A stretch of 64,000 nt of DNA from Planctomycetota bacterium (GTDB taxonomy: Bacteria; Planctomycetota; UBA1135; UBA2386): positions 1-64,000 of the forward strand of contig JADLFX010000045.1 of the NCBI GenBank assembly GCA_020849665.1, in the 5' to 3' direction. This document shows, piece by piece, positions 49,732-57,260 of the stretch. Within the stretch, counting starts at the first letter, position 1, and each line of letters starts with the position of its first letter. The position numbers and the translations under genes are program-made. The notes beneath the pieces were generated by a model that did not search any database, was not told the origin of the DNA, and was given only the letters and a program-made list of their open reading frames with translations.

Positions 49732-52374
49732 ATGAACCGACTCCTCTCCCTCGGCATCGCTCTCGGCGCTTCGTCTGCCACCTTCCTCCCGGCCCAGGCC
49801 CCCACCGAAGGCGAGGTCGTGCTGCCCGCGGCCGCCGGGTGGAACGCCTTCCTGGTGCACCAGAGCGACGGCGGCATCTGGTACGCGCACGTCGACAAGG
49901 CGGTGCCCGCATATGGCGCCAACGAGATCCTGCTCTGCGACGACAAGGGCCGCTGCACCGTGCTGAGCGTGTACAGCGGCAAATGGACCGCGCACTCGGT
50001 GAATCCCGACGGCCAGTGGCTCGCGCTCTCGCGCCCCGCCGACGTGGATCCACGCGTTCCCGGCCGCGAGGTCTACGTGGGCGGCAAGGGCGGCAACGTG
50101 CACCGCGTCACGCTGCGCCCGGAACCGTTCGGCAAGTTCGCGCTGGAGAGCGTGGAGATCGCGCACGCCGCGGGCGAGGAGTTCCACACCGTGCTGGCCG
50201 CCGATCTCGTGCGCGAGCGGCCGGGCGACGAGCTCCTGGTGTTCGGCATCACCGGCGCGGTGTACGGGCTCCTGCCCGCGGCGGGCGACGGCAACGGCCA
50301 CGGCGATCCCCGCGCGTTCGAGTTCAAGAGGCTGGCCCACGTGGAGGGACGGGTGCGCGACGCCGTCGTGCTCCCCGGCAAGGACGGCGCGCCGCCCGAG
50401 GTCTACGGGGCGAGCCGCTCCGGCCACGTCCTGCGCTTCCGCGTCCGGCCCGGCGGCCTCGAGCACGCGCCGGTCCTGCAGGAGGCCATGGGCCTGGGCC
50501 GGATCGCGCGGCGGCCGCGCGGCGCCGACGACACCCGCCCCGAGGTGCTCTACGTCACGCGCGACGACGGCGTGCTGCTGCGCCTCGAAGCGGCGGCCGA
50601 CGGCTGGCGCCGCGAGGCGATCTTCGCCGGCATGCAGGGCCTGCGCGGAGTCGCCGCGGGGCGCTTCCACGACGACCCGGCACGCGAGGCGGTCGCCGTG
50701 TACGGCTACGGCAAGGCGGTGCAGATCGTGTCGCGCGCCGGCGCCGGGCCCTGGCAGGTGGAGACCGCGTTCACCGGGGAGGACCAGGGCCACTGGCTCG
50801 CCGCGGGCGAGCTCGACGGCCGCAACGGCACGGACGAACTGGTGGCCACCGGCTTCGGCGGGCGCGCCGTGCTGCTGAGCCGCCCGGCGGGGTACGGCCT
50901 GCGCGGCGCCGCCGTCGACGTCTCCGCCCCGAAGCCGGGCGCGGCGCCCGCCGCGGCGCGCGGCACCCGGGCGCGACCCTGGCGGATCGCGGTGAAGGGC
51001 TCCGAGGAGGCCGTGCGCGAGCTCTCGCCGCTCAACTATCAGGGCGGATTCGAGACCAAGACCCTCGTGTACGAGACCCTGGTGCGGATCGGCTCCGACG
51101 GCCGGATCGTGCCGGGCCTGGCGAGCGCGTGGCGGATGGAAGAGGGCGGCCGCGTGGTCACCTTCACGCTGCGCGAGGGCGCCACCTTCCACGACGGCAT
51201 GCCGGTGACCGCGCAGGACGTGGCCGTGCACTTCCGGCGCTGGGTCGGGCTGCCCGAGCATGCCTGGCTGCGCAGCAACGAGCGGATCGTGCGGGTGGAG
51301 GCGCTGGGTGCGCGCGAGCTGCGGATCACGATGGATCGGCCCCATGCCCTGCTCCCGGACCTGTGCGCGATCAACCCCACCGCGATCCGCGGGCCGGGGG
51401 CGCTCGACCGCGAGGGCAGGCACGTGAAGCCGGTCGGCAGCGGGCCGTTCGCGTTCGGCGAGGTGCGCGAGAACGGCCGCGTGCTCCGCTACCTGCGCCA
51501 CGGCGCGGGGCCGGACCCGATGCCCGTGGATCTGGTCCGTCTCGACAAGTCCGCGGCCGACGACCCGCTCGACGCCCTGCTGCGCGGCGAGGTGGACCTG
51601 GTGCTGGGCAGCTGGCTGGTGCGCGTCGACCCGGAGCGGGCCGCCGCGCTGCGCGCCGATCCGCGCTGGCAGGTGCTGAGCGCGCCGGGCTCGTCGATGA
51701 CCTGGCTGAGCTTCCGCCACGACCAGGGCCCCACGGCCGATCGCGCCCTGCGGCGTGCCGTGGCCGCGGCGATCGACCGCGCCGCGCTGGTGCAGCAGGT
51801 CGAGCACGGCTTCGCCGACCCGAGCACCGGCTGGGCCGCGCCTTCGGTCCGCTCCTGGCCCCAGGGCACGCCGCCGCGCCGCGCGGGCGCGCCGCCGCGC
51901 CTGGACCAGCCCCTGCGGATCGCGCCGCCGCGCGCCGGAGTGCGTGGCCCCAACCTCGCCGACGTGGTGGCCGCCCAGCTGCGCGCATCCGGGATCCCCG
52001 CGGAGGTCGCGGACGAGTCGCAGGCCGCGCCCTGCGACCTGCGCATCGAGGTGACCCACGGCGTGCCCTACGACCCCTACACGACGCTGGTGAGCCGCTT
52101 CACTCCGCCCCGCAATCCGCGCAACGCCGAGTCGCCGCGCTTCACCAGCACCGACCCGCGCCTCGTCGCGCTGGTCGAGAAGCTGAGCGCCACTCCCGAC
52201 GAGCCCGCGCGCGAGGCGATCCACGCCGAGATCCAGGCCTTCTTCGACGCCGAGGCCACGATCGTGCCGCTCTACGCGCCGCGCCGGATCGCGATCCTCC
52301 CCGCGGGCATGGCCGCGCCGGCACTGGACCACGACCTGTACACGCTCGATGCGCGGTGGCTGGTGGAGAAGTGA
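49732..52374 (+). CDS. Exported fusion of a propeller-like N-terminal half and an SBP5-type (oligopeptide/nickel) binding protein
   Basis: This 880-residue protein has a signal peptide (MNRLLSLGIALGASSATFLPAQ). Residues ~35-405 read as repeated beta-blade segments with FG-GAP-like acidic turns (FHTVLAADLVRERPGDELLV, GELDGRNGTDELVATGFGG), a likely beta-propeller. From about residue 417 it is a family 5 extracellular solute-binding protein: WRIAVKGSEEAVRELSPLNY, LVYETLVRIGSDGRIVPGLA, FTLREGATFHDGMPVTAQDV and a C-terminal YAPRRIAILP. SBP5 proteins deliver peptides, nickel or similar ligands to an ABC permease, but no permease or ATPase gene lies next to it. The ligand is unknown. The architecture looks unusual. 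Confidence 0.85.
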   Translation: MNRLLSLGIALGASSATFLPAQAPTEGEVVLPAAAGWNAFLVHQSDGGIWYAHVDKAVPAYGANEILLCDDKGRCTVLSVYSGKWTAHSVNPDGQWLALSRPADVDPRVPGREVYVGGKGGNVHRVTLRPEPFGKFALESVEIAHAAGEEFHTVLAADLVRERPGDELLVFGITGAVYGLLPAAGDGNGHGDPRAFEFKRLAHVEGRVRDAVVLPGKDGAPPEVYGASRSGHVLRFRVRPGGLEHAPVLQEAMGLGRIARRPRGADDTRPEVLYVTRDDGVLLRLEAAADGWRREAIFAGMQGLRGVAAGRFHDDPAREAVAVYGYGKAVQIVSRAGAGPWQVETAFTGEDQGHWLAAGELDGRNGTDELVATGFGGRAVLLSRPAGYGLRGAAVDVSAPKPGAAPAAARGTRARPWRIAVKGSEEAVRELSPLNYQGGFETKTLVYETLVRIGSDGRIVPGLASAWRMEEGGRVVTFTLREGATFHDGMPVTAQDVAVHFRRWVGLPEHAWLRSNERIVRVEALGARELRITMDRPHALLPDLCAINPTAIRGPGALDREGRHVKPVGSGPFAFGEVRENGRVLRYLRHGAGPDPMPVDLVRLDKSAADDPLDALLRGEVDLVLGSWLVRVDPERAAALRADPRWQVLSAPGSSMTWLSFRHDQGPTADRALRRAVAAAIDRAALVQQVEHGFADPSTGWAAPSVRSWPQGTPPRRAGAPPRLDQPLRIAPPRAGVRGPNLADVVAAQLRASGIPAEVADESQAAPCDLRIEVTHGVPYDPYTTLVSRFTPPRNPRNAESPRFTSTDPRLVALVEKLSATPDEPAREAIHAEIQAFFDAEATIVPLYAPRRIAILPAGMAAPALDHDLYTLDARWLVEK

Positions 52375-52687
52375 GGCGCAGCCTCGCCGCGCCTGCCGGC
52401 CGCGCGCCGCAACGTGCCCGCGCGCGTGAGGGTCAGATCGCGGCTTGTCGCTACGCACGGACCACGCGATGTCCACCGTGCACGTGCGGGTGCTCGCAAC
52501 CCGTTGCGGGCTCTCGTTTCGCGCGCGCAACAACTCCCGCCCGGCTGCGTTCCTGAGCGGTCCATCCGGCGCGGGTACGCACTTTGAGTGCTCACGCGCG
52601 GCCACGCCGCATCGACGTGGCCGCGCGAGCCCCGGCCCCCAGGGCTCGCGCCGTTCGCGTCCACTCTCCTCACACAAGAGCGTCCTC
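52375..52687. other. 313-base leader region with hairpins
   Basis: Between two plus-strand genes. It contains GCACT/AGTGC with a three-base loop near 52579-52591 and a larger hairpin at 52590-52630, both upstream of the ATG at 52688. There is no convincing reading frame. A long transcribed leader is possible. Confidence 0.4.
52590..52630 (+). repeat. Large hairpin upstream of a secreted propeller-like gene
   Basis: GCGCGGCCACG pairs with CGTGGCCGCGC around a nine-base loop, and GCTC/GAGC extends the stem beyond a two-base bulge. It ends 57 bases before the ATG at 52688. It could be a terminator of the upstream gene (216 bases after its stop) or a leader element. Confidence 0.4.
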
Positions 52688-54061
52688 ATGCGCCCGATCT
52701 CCCTTCTCTCCGCCGCGCTGCTGCTCTCCGCGGGTCTCTCCGCTCAGGTACCCGACGGCTGGTACGTGTGGTGCTCGTTCCAGGGCGTCGCCGGCCAGTG
52801 CGGCGTGTTCTTCTCCCATCCGCGCGATCCGCTGCAGGCGTTCCTGACGGTGACCGGGCTCTCCGCGGACCTCGCGTACGACCCCGCCGGGAAGCAGGGC
52901 GCTGCCACCGTGATCCGCCGCCCGAGCGACGGCGCACTGCTCGTCGGCGAACGCGCGCCCCAGGGCAGCAGCGTGGACCTGCACGTGCTCACGCTGCGCG
53001 GAACCGAGGTGGTGCGCGCGGCGCTGTTCAGCGTCGGCACCAGCGCGGGTGCCGGCGAGATCCCGCAGTGCGCGCTGCTCCCCGACGGTCGCGTCCTGCT
53101 GGCCGCGACCGACCTCACGGCCGGGCCGCTCGCCCAGTTCCTGACGCAGGCCTACAACTACGAGGGCGTGGGGATCCTCGACACCAAGAGCGGGCTCCTG
53201 AGCGTGGTGCCGATCGCCAACCTCAACCAGTTCCCCGGGGTCATCAACAGCCTCACAGCCTCGCCCGACGGCAAGACCGCCTACATCGGCAACTACATCT
53301 CCACGACGAGCGGCGACCTCTGGGCCGTGCCGCTCCCGCAGGGCGGCACCGCGGTGCGCATCGCCCAGTTCCCGGCCGGCAGCTCGAACGTGGCCGTGGA
53401 CGTCGACGGCAGCATCCTGGTGACGACGCTGAACGGCCCGCCCAACCTGTTCCGCGTCGATCCGGTCAGTTTCCAGGTCACGACGGTAACCACGTCGACC
53501 GGGCCGCTGAACGCCATCACGGTGGAGACGGTCACGGGTGAGTACGTGATCGCCACCGCCAACGCCGGCGTGCCGCCGCGCTCGCTGATCCGCATGACGC
53601 GTTCCGGCCAGGAGTCCACGCTGGCCTCGCCCAATCGCGCCACGATCTCGGGCATCGCGGTCAACCCCAACCCCGAGGCCTACGGTGCCGGCACGCCCGG
53701 GCAGAACACGTACTCGTGGGTCCTCGGCCCCGACGGTGGCGGCCTGCCCCTCCTCGGCAACCAGGGGTTCAAGATCGCGGTCGATGGCGGCGGCACCGGC
53801 GCGCCACCCGCGCTGATGATCCTCGGGACGGCCAGGGCCGGCAGCAGCATGCCGCCGGTGCTCGGGATCCAGCTCCACGTCGACCCGGCCTCGATCGTGG
53901 CCGCTCCGATCCTCTCGCCCCTGAACGGCAGGGTGACCCTGCCGCTGCCGATCCCGAGCGACCCGTCGCTGACCGGCCTCGCGCTCTACGCGCAGACCGT
54001 GCACCTGGAGTCGTCCACGACCTACGCGGCGTCGCCGGGCCTCGAGTTCACGATCCTCTGA
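52688..54061 (+). CDS. Secreted propeller-like protein with shared C-terminal domain
   Basis: This 457-residue exported protein has a signal peptide (MRPISLLSAALLLSAGLSAQ). Residues ~25-320 read as YVTN/NHL-like beta-propeller blades, for example NSLTASPDGKTAYIGNYIS and SSNVAVDVDGSILVTTLNG. The last ~120 residues carry the shared C-terminal domain: a GAGTPG start, LLGNQGFKIAVDG, and ending PIPSDPSLTGLALYAQTVHL. Extracellular ligand binding is likely, with no enzyme motif seen. The ATG at 52688 is chosen for the signal peptide, and AAGAG lies seven bases upstream. Confidence 0.8.
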   Translation: MRPISLLSAALLLSAGLSAQVPDGWYVWCSFQGVAGQCGVFFSHPRDPLQAFLTVTGLSADLAYDPAGKQGAATVIRRPSDGALLVGERAPQGSSVDLHVLTLRGTEVVRAALFSVGTSAGAGEIPQCALLPDGRVLLAATDLTAGPLAQFLTQAYNYEGVGILDTKSGLLSVVPIANLNQFPGVINSLTASPDGKTAYIGNYISTTSGDLWAVPLPQGGTAVRIAQFPAGSSNVAVDVDGSILVTTLNGPPNLFRVDPVSFQVTTVTTSTGPLNAITVETVTGEYVIATANAGVPPRSLIRMTRSGQESTLASPNRATISGIAVNPNPEAYGAGTPGQNTYSWVLGPDGGGLPLLGNQGFKIAVDGGGTGAPPALMILGTARAGSSMPPVLGIQLHVDPASIVAAPILSPLNGRVTLPLPIPSDPSLTGLALYAQTVHLESSTTYAASPGLEFTIL

Positions 54062-54077
54062 GGACCGGACGGGCCTC

Positions 54078-54125
54078 CCCGGCCTGCGTTCCTCGCCGCA
54101 TGCGGCCCTGGAACGGCGCCGGGGA
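54078..54125. terminator. Nested hairpin between convergent genes
   Basis: CCCCGGC/GCCGGGG forms the outer stem, GCGTTCC/GGAACG the middle, and the GCCGCATGCGGC palindrome the core. It fills most of the 72-base gap between the stops at 54061 and 54134. A bidirectional terminator is the simplest reading. Confidence 0.55.
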
Positions 54126-54133
54126 AGGCGCGG

Positions 54134-55282
54134 TCAGTGGCCGCTGGCGCTCGGCAGCTGGACCGGGTGCCAGCCGAGCACGATGAGCATCACGAAGTAG
54201 CCCACGAAGTAGCCGACCAGCACGTGCCAGCCGTGACGCAGCCAGGCCAGGGCGTTCTTGGCCTCGGGGAACACGCCGCCCACCGCCACGCCCGCGGACG
54301 ACCCGAACCAGAGCATCGAGCCGCCGTAGCCCACGGCATAGGCCAGGAAGCCCCAGTCGTAGCCGTTCTGCGCGATGGCCAGCTTGGTGAGGGGGATGTT
54401 GTCGAAGAACGACGAGGTCACTCCCAAGCCGAGGGCGGTCGGCCAGCTCGCCGCGGGCAGCTGGTCCACCGGCATCATCGACGCGGTCAGCACCAGGCTG
54501 AGCAGGAAGAGGGCGCCCTTGGCCGCGCCGGGCACCACCGACCAGTCAGGAGTGCGGACCAGCGCGCCGAGCAGGAGTCCGCCCCACACGCCGAGCGCGG
54601 GGAAATCCAGCAGCACGTTGGCCGCGATCGCGCCGATCAGCATCAGGACCACGGGCACGAGCTGTGCGAGATCCAGGTGCGTCGCGCCGGCATCGGCACG
54701 CACCATCGGCTGCAGCGCGGTCTGCTGGCTGCTGGCCGACCAGCCGAAGAACGCGAGCGCGGCCGCCGCGCCGACATAGGCGGGCAGCACCTGCAGGGGC
54801 GAGCCCCCCGCCAGCCAGATCATGGTCGTCGTGGTGTCGCCGATCACCGAACCCGCGCCCCCCGCGTTGGCGGCGGCGACGATCGCCGCGAGGTAGCCGA
54901 TGTGGACCCGGCCGGCGAAGAGGATCCGCGCCGCGGTCGCGCCGACCAGTGCCGCGGCGATGTTGTCGAGCACTCCGGAGAGCACGAACACCAGCCCGAG
55001 GAGCAGGAGCGCGCCGAGCTTTCCGGTGGGCAGGACCGCCGTCATCCACTGCGGCAGATGCGATCGCTCGAAGTGGTTCGCCAGGATCGCGAACCCGACC
55101 AGGAGCCCGGCGAGGTTGGCGATCAGGCGCCACTCGTGCCCGAGGTGGGTGCCGAAATCGAAGCCCTGCACGGCCTTGAGCAGGCTGACGGCGGCGAGGC
55201 CGCCCAGTGCGATCCAGAGTGCGTGGCGGTGCAGCGCCGCCACGCCGAGCAGGGTGAGACCGAAGAGAAGGAAGTCGAGCAA
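54134..55282 (-). CDS. NhaD-like Na+/H+ antiporter, paralogue 2
   Basis: This 382-residue polytopic protein closely resembles the product of 48212-49402: LDNIAAALVGATAARIL, NAGGAGSVIGDTTTTMIW, TSSFFDNIPLTKLAI and YGGSMLWFGSSAGVAVGG match almost residue for residue. It should exchange Na+ (or Li+) for H+ in the inner membrane. The start is TTG at 55282, with a GGAG Shine-Dalgarno seven bases upstream and no nearby ATG or GTG. The CorA gene is upstream on the same strand (152 bases), and the intervening gap has no gene. Why two such antiporters lie 5 kb apart is not clear. Confidence 0.87.
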   Translation of the reverse strand: MLDFLLFGLTLLGVAALHRHALWIALGGLAAVSLLKAVQGFDFGTHLGHEWRLIANLAGLLVGFAILANHFERSHLPQWMTAVLPTGKLGALLLLGLVFVLSGVLDNIAAALVGATAARILFAGRVHIGYLAAIVAAANAGGAGSVIGDTTTTMIWLAGGSPLQVLPAYVGAAAALAFFGWSASSQQTALQPMVRADAGATHLDLAQLVPVVLMLIGAIAANVLLDFPALGVWGGLLLGALVRTPDWSVVPGAAKGALFLLSLVLTASMMPVDQLPAASWPTALGLGVTSSFFDNIPLTKLAIAQNGYDWGFLAYAVGYGGSMLWFGSSAGVAVGGVFPEAKNALAWLRHGWHVLVGYFVGYFVMLIVLGWHPVQLPSASGH

Positions 55283-55434
55283 GGAGTGGCTCCGCGGGGA
55301 TGGCGTCGGGGAGCGGCCTCTTTAGCCGCCGGCCCCCCCGTGGCAGAAGCGCAACCTGCCCTCGAGAGCAGGAAACGTCCGGCACGCGACGGCCGGCGCG
55401 CGCCGCGGCAGGCTGCGCCCCGACGGCCACCTGC

Positions 55435-56559
55435 TCACCGGCGCAGCCAGCCGCGCCGCCAGAACCAGAGCACCATGCATCCGGCCACCACCGCCATCAG
55501 CGCCAGGACGAGCGGGTAGCCCAGCCACCAGCGCAGCTCGGGCATGTTCCAGGGCGAGGCGTCCGGGTCGAAGTTCATCCCGTACACCCCGGCGATGAAG
55601 GTGAGCGGCATGAAGATCGTCGAGATGATCGTGAGCACCTTCACCACCTCGTTCATCCGGTTGCTCACGCTCGACAAGTAGCTCTCCATCAGGCTCGCGC
55701 CCAGCTCGCGGTAGGTCTCGAGGAGGTCGATCACCTGCACCGCGTGGTCGTGCACGTCGCGCAGGTAGATCTTGGTGTCGGCAGCCACGCGCGGGCTCTC
55801 GCCGCGCAGCAGGGCCGAGAGCATGTCGCGCGCGGGCCAGGCGATGCGCCGCAGCGCCAGCAGGTCGCGCTTCACCTCGTGGATGTCGGCCACCACGCGC
55901 CGGTCGGGCCGCCCGTCGAGGATGCGGTTCTCCAGGTGATCGAGGCGCTCCCCCTGCCGCTCGATCTCGGGGAAGTACGAGTCGATCACGAGGTCGATCA
56001 GCGCGTAGGCCAGGTAGTCGGGACCGGATACGCGGATCCGGCCCTTGCCCTCGCGCAGGCGCTTGCGCACCGGGTCGAAACAGTCGCCACGCGACTCCTG
56101 GAACGTGACCACGAAGCCGTCGCCCAGGAACAGGCTCAGCTGCTCGAGCTCCAGCGCGGGGCCCGGGTTGACCATCGCCAGGACCAGGAAGGCGTTCTCC
56201 GGGTACTCCTCCACCTTGGCGCGCTGGCCGGTGTGCGTGACGTCCTCCACGGCCAGCCGGTGCAGACCGAAGCGCGACGCCAGCCGCGCGATCACGTCCT
56301 GGTCGCCCAGCCCGTCGACGTTCAGCCAGGTGACCGGGTGGCGCCCGAGGTAGGCGTCCACCTCGTCCACGTCGGCCAGGGTCGCCTCGGCCAGCGTGTC
56401 CGGGCCGTAGGCCATCACCCGCAGCAGCGGTCGCTTCGCCGCCGGATCCGGTACCACCGTGCCCGGGGACGAGCCCGGCGCCGGCCGGCGCCGCCGCCGC
56501 CACCATCGCGGCCGCTGCGCCGCCGCCGGCCGATGCCTGCCCTCGCTCGATCTGCCCAT
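55435..56559 (-). CDS. corA: CorA-family divalent cation transporter
   Basis: This 374-residue magnesium/cobalt transport protein has a large cytoplasmic N-terminal domain and two C-terminal transmembrane helices. The signature YGMN follows the first helix (FMPLTFIAGVYGMNFDP, near residue 320), and the last helix is WLGYPLVLALMAVVAGCMVL. The core includes LAVEDVTHTGQRAKVEEYPE and ETYRELGASLMESYLSSVSN, both typical of the family. I place the start at the ATG at 56559 because the much longer in-frame extension is Arg/Ala-rich and unlike protein. The first ~40 residues are basic and poorly conserved. Confidence 0.92.
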   Translation of the reverse strand: MGRSSEGRHRPAAAQRPRWWRRRRRPAPGSSPGTVVPDPAAKRPLLRVMAYGPDTLAEATLADVDEVDAYLGRHPVTWLNVDGLGDQDVIARLASRFGLHRLAVEDVTHTGQRAKVEEYPENAFLVLAMVNPGPALELEQLSLFLGDGFVVTFQESRGDCFDPVRKRLREGKGRIRVSGPDYLAYALIDLVIDSYFPEIERQGERLDHLENRILDGRPDRRVVADIHEVKRDLLALRRIAWPARDMLSALLRGESPRVAADTKIYLRDVHDHAVQVIDLLETYRELGASLMESYLSSVSNRMNEVVKVLTIISTIFMPLTFIAGVYGMNFDPDASPWNMPELRWWLGYPLVLALMAVVAGCMVLWFWRRGWLRR

Positions 56560-56645
56560 GCCGGGATCATGGGTGAGAAGCGACTCCGAGCAAGGCTTCT
56601 GGCGCTGCGGTGCCGCCGGCAACCCTGCTCGGCGCCGGTTCCGGG

Positions 56646-57260
56646 CTACTCCACCTTGCCGGCCTTGAGGTCGCGCACCTTGTCGGCGAGGCGGGCCACG
56701 GCGCGCACCCAGCGCATCCGCACGGCGTTGGCGGTCATGCCCAGCTCGGCGCCGATCTCGACGAACGAGGCGCCGTCCCATTCGCGGCGCAGCAGCACGC
56801 GCCGGTCCTCCGGGTCCATCAGCTCGAGGGCGAGGCGCACCCATACCTTCCAGTCCTGGCGGTCGGCGGCGGCGCTCGGCGTGGTCATCGAGGGCGGCCG
56901 CTGGCCGATGAGCACCACGCTGTCGCTGGGCAAGGGCTGCTCCCGGTCGCGGGCGCGGCGCCGGGCGCGGTACCAGGCGTCCTTGTCGCGCAGGTTGTTC
57001 TCCACCACGCGCGCCATCAGGGCGCGGAACTGCTCGAGGGTCGCCACCTGGAAGCGCGGCGCCGAACGCAGGAAGTCCAGCACCGCGTCCTGGACGTAGT
57101 CGGCGGCCTCGGCATGCGCCCGCAGGGCCGGGCCGAGGCGGCGGACCACGTAGTCGCGGATCCAGGGCAGCTCGCGCTCCAGGATGAGGGGCAGGGCATC
57201 CGGGTCGCCGCGGCTCCAGCGGTCGATCAGTTGCAGGGTGTCCGGATCCGTGTCGCTCAT
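56646..57260 (-). CDS. ECF-like RNA polymerase sigma factor (sigma 2 of the pair)
   Basis: This 204-residue sigma-70-family protein has a sigma2-like part (LELPWIRDYVVRRLG-type segment, then ADYVQDAVLDFLRSAPRF and FRALMARVVENNLRDK) and a sigma4 helix-turn-helix (ALELMDPEDRRVLLRREWDG, then FVEIGAELGMTANAVRMRWV). It has the compact ECF layout without region 1.1 or 3. Its start overlaps the stop of the Ser/Thr kinase by four bases (ATGA), so it should be co-expressed and could be regulated by that kinase. A paralogous sigma factor lies on the other side of the kinase. Confidence 0.93.
   Translation of the reverse strand: MSDTDPDTLQLIDRWSRGDPDALPLILERELPWIRDYVVRRLGPALRAHAEAADYVQDAVLDFLRSAPRFQVATLEQFRALMARVVENNLRDKDAWYRARRRARDREQPLPSDSVVLIGQRPPSMTTPSAAADRQDWKVWVRLALELMDPEDRRVLLRREWDGASFVEIGAELGMTANAVRMRWVRAVARLADKVRDLKAGKVE

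Noticed and set aside
49459-52689. Minus-strand frame of 1076 codons
   Set aside because: Antisense to the propeller-like/SBP5 fusion, whose signal peptide and SBP5 motifs are clear.
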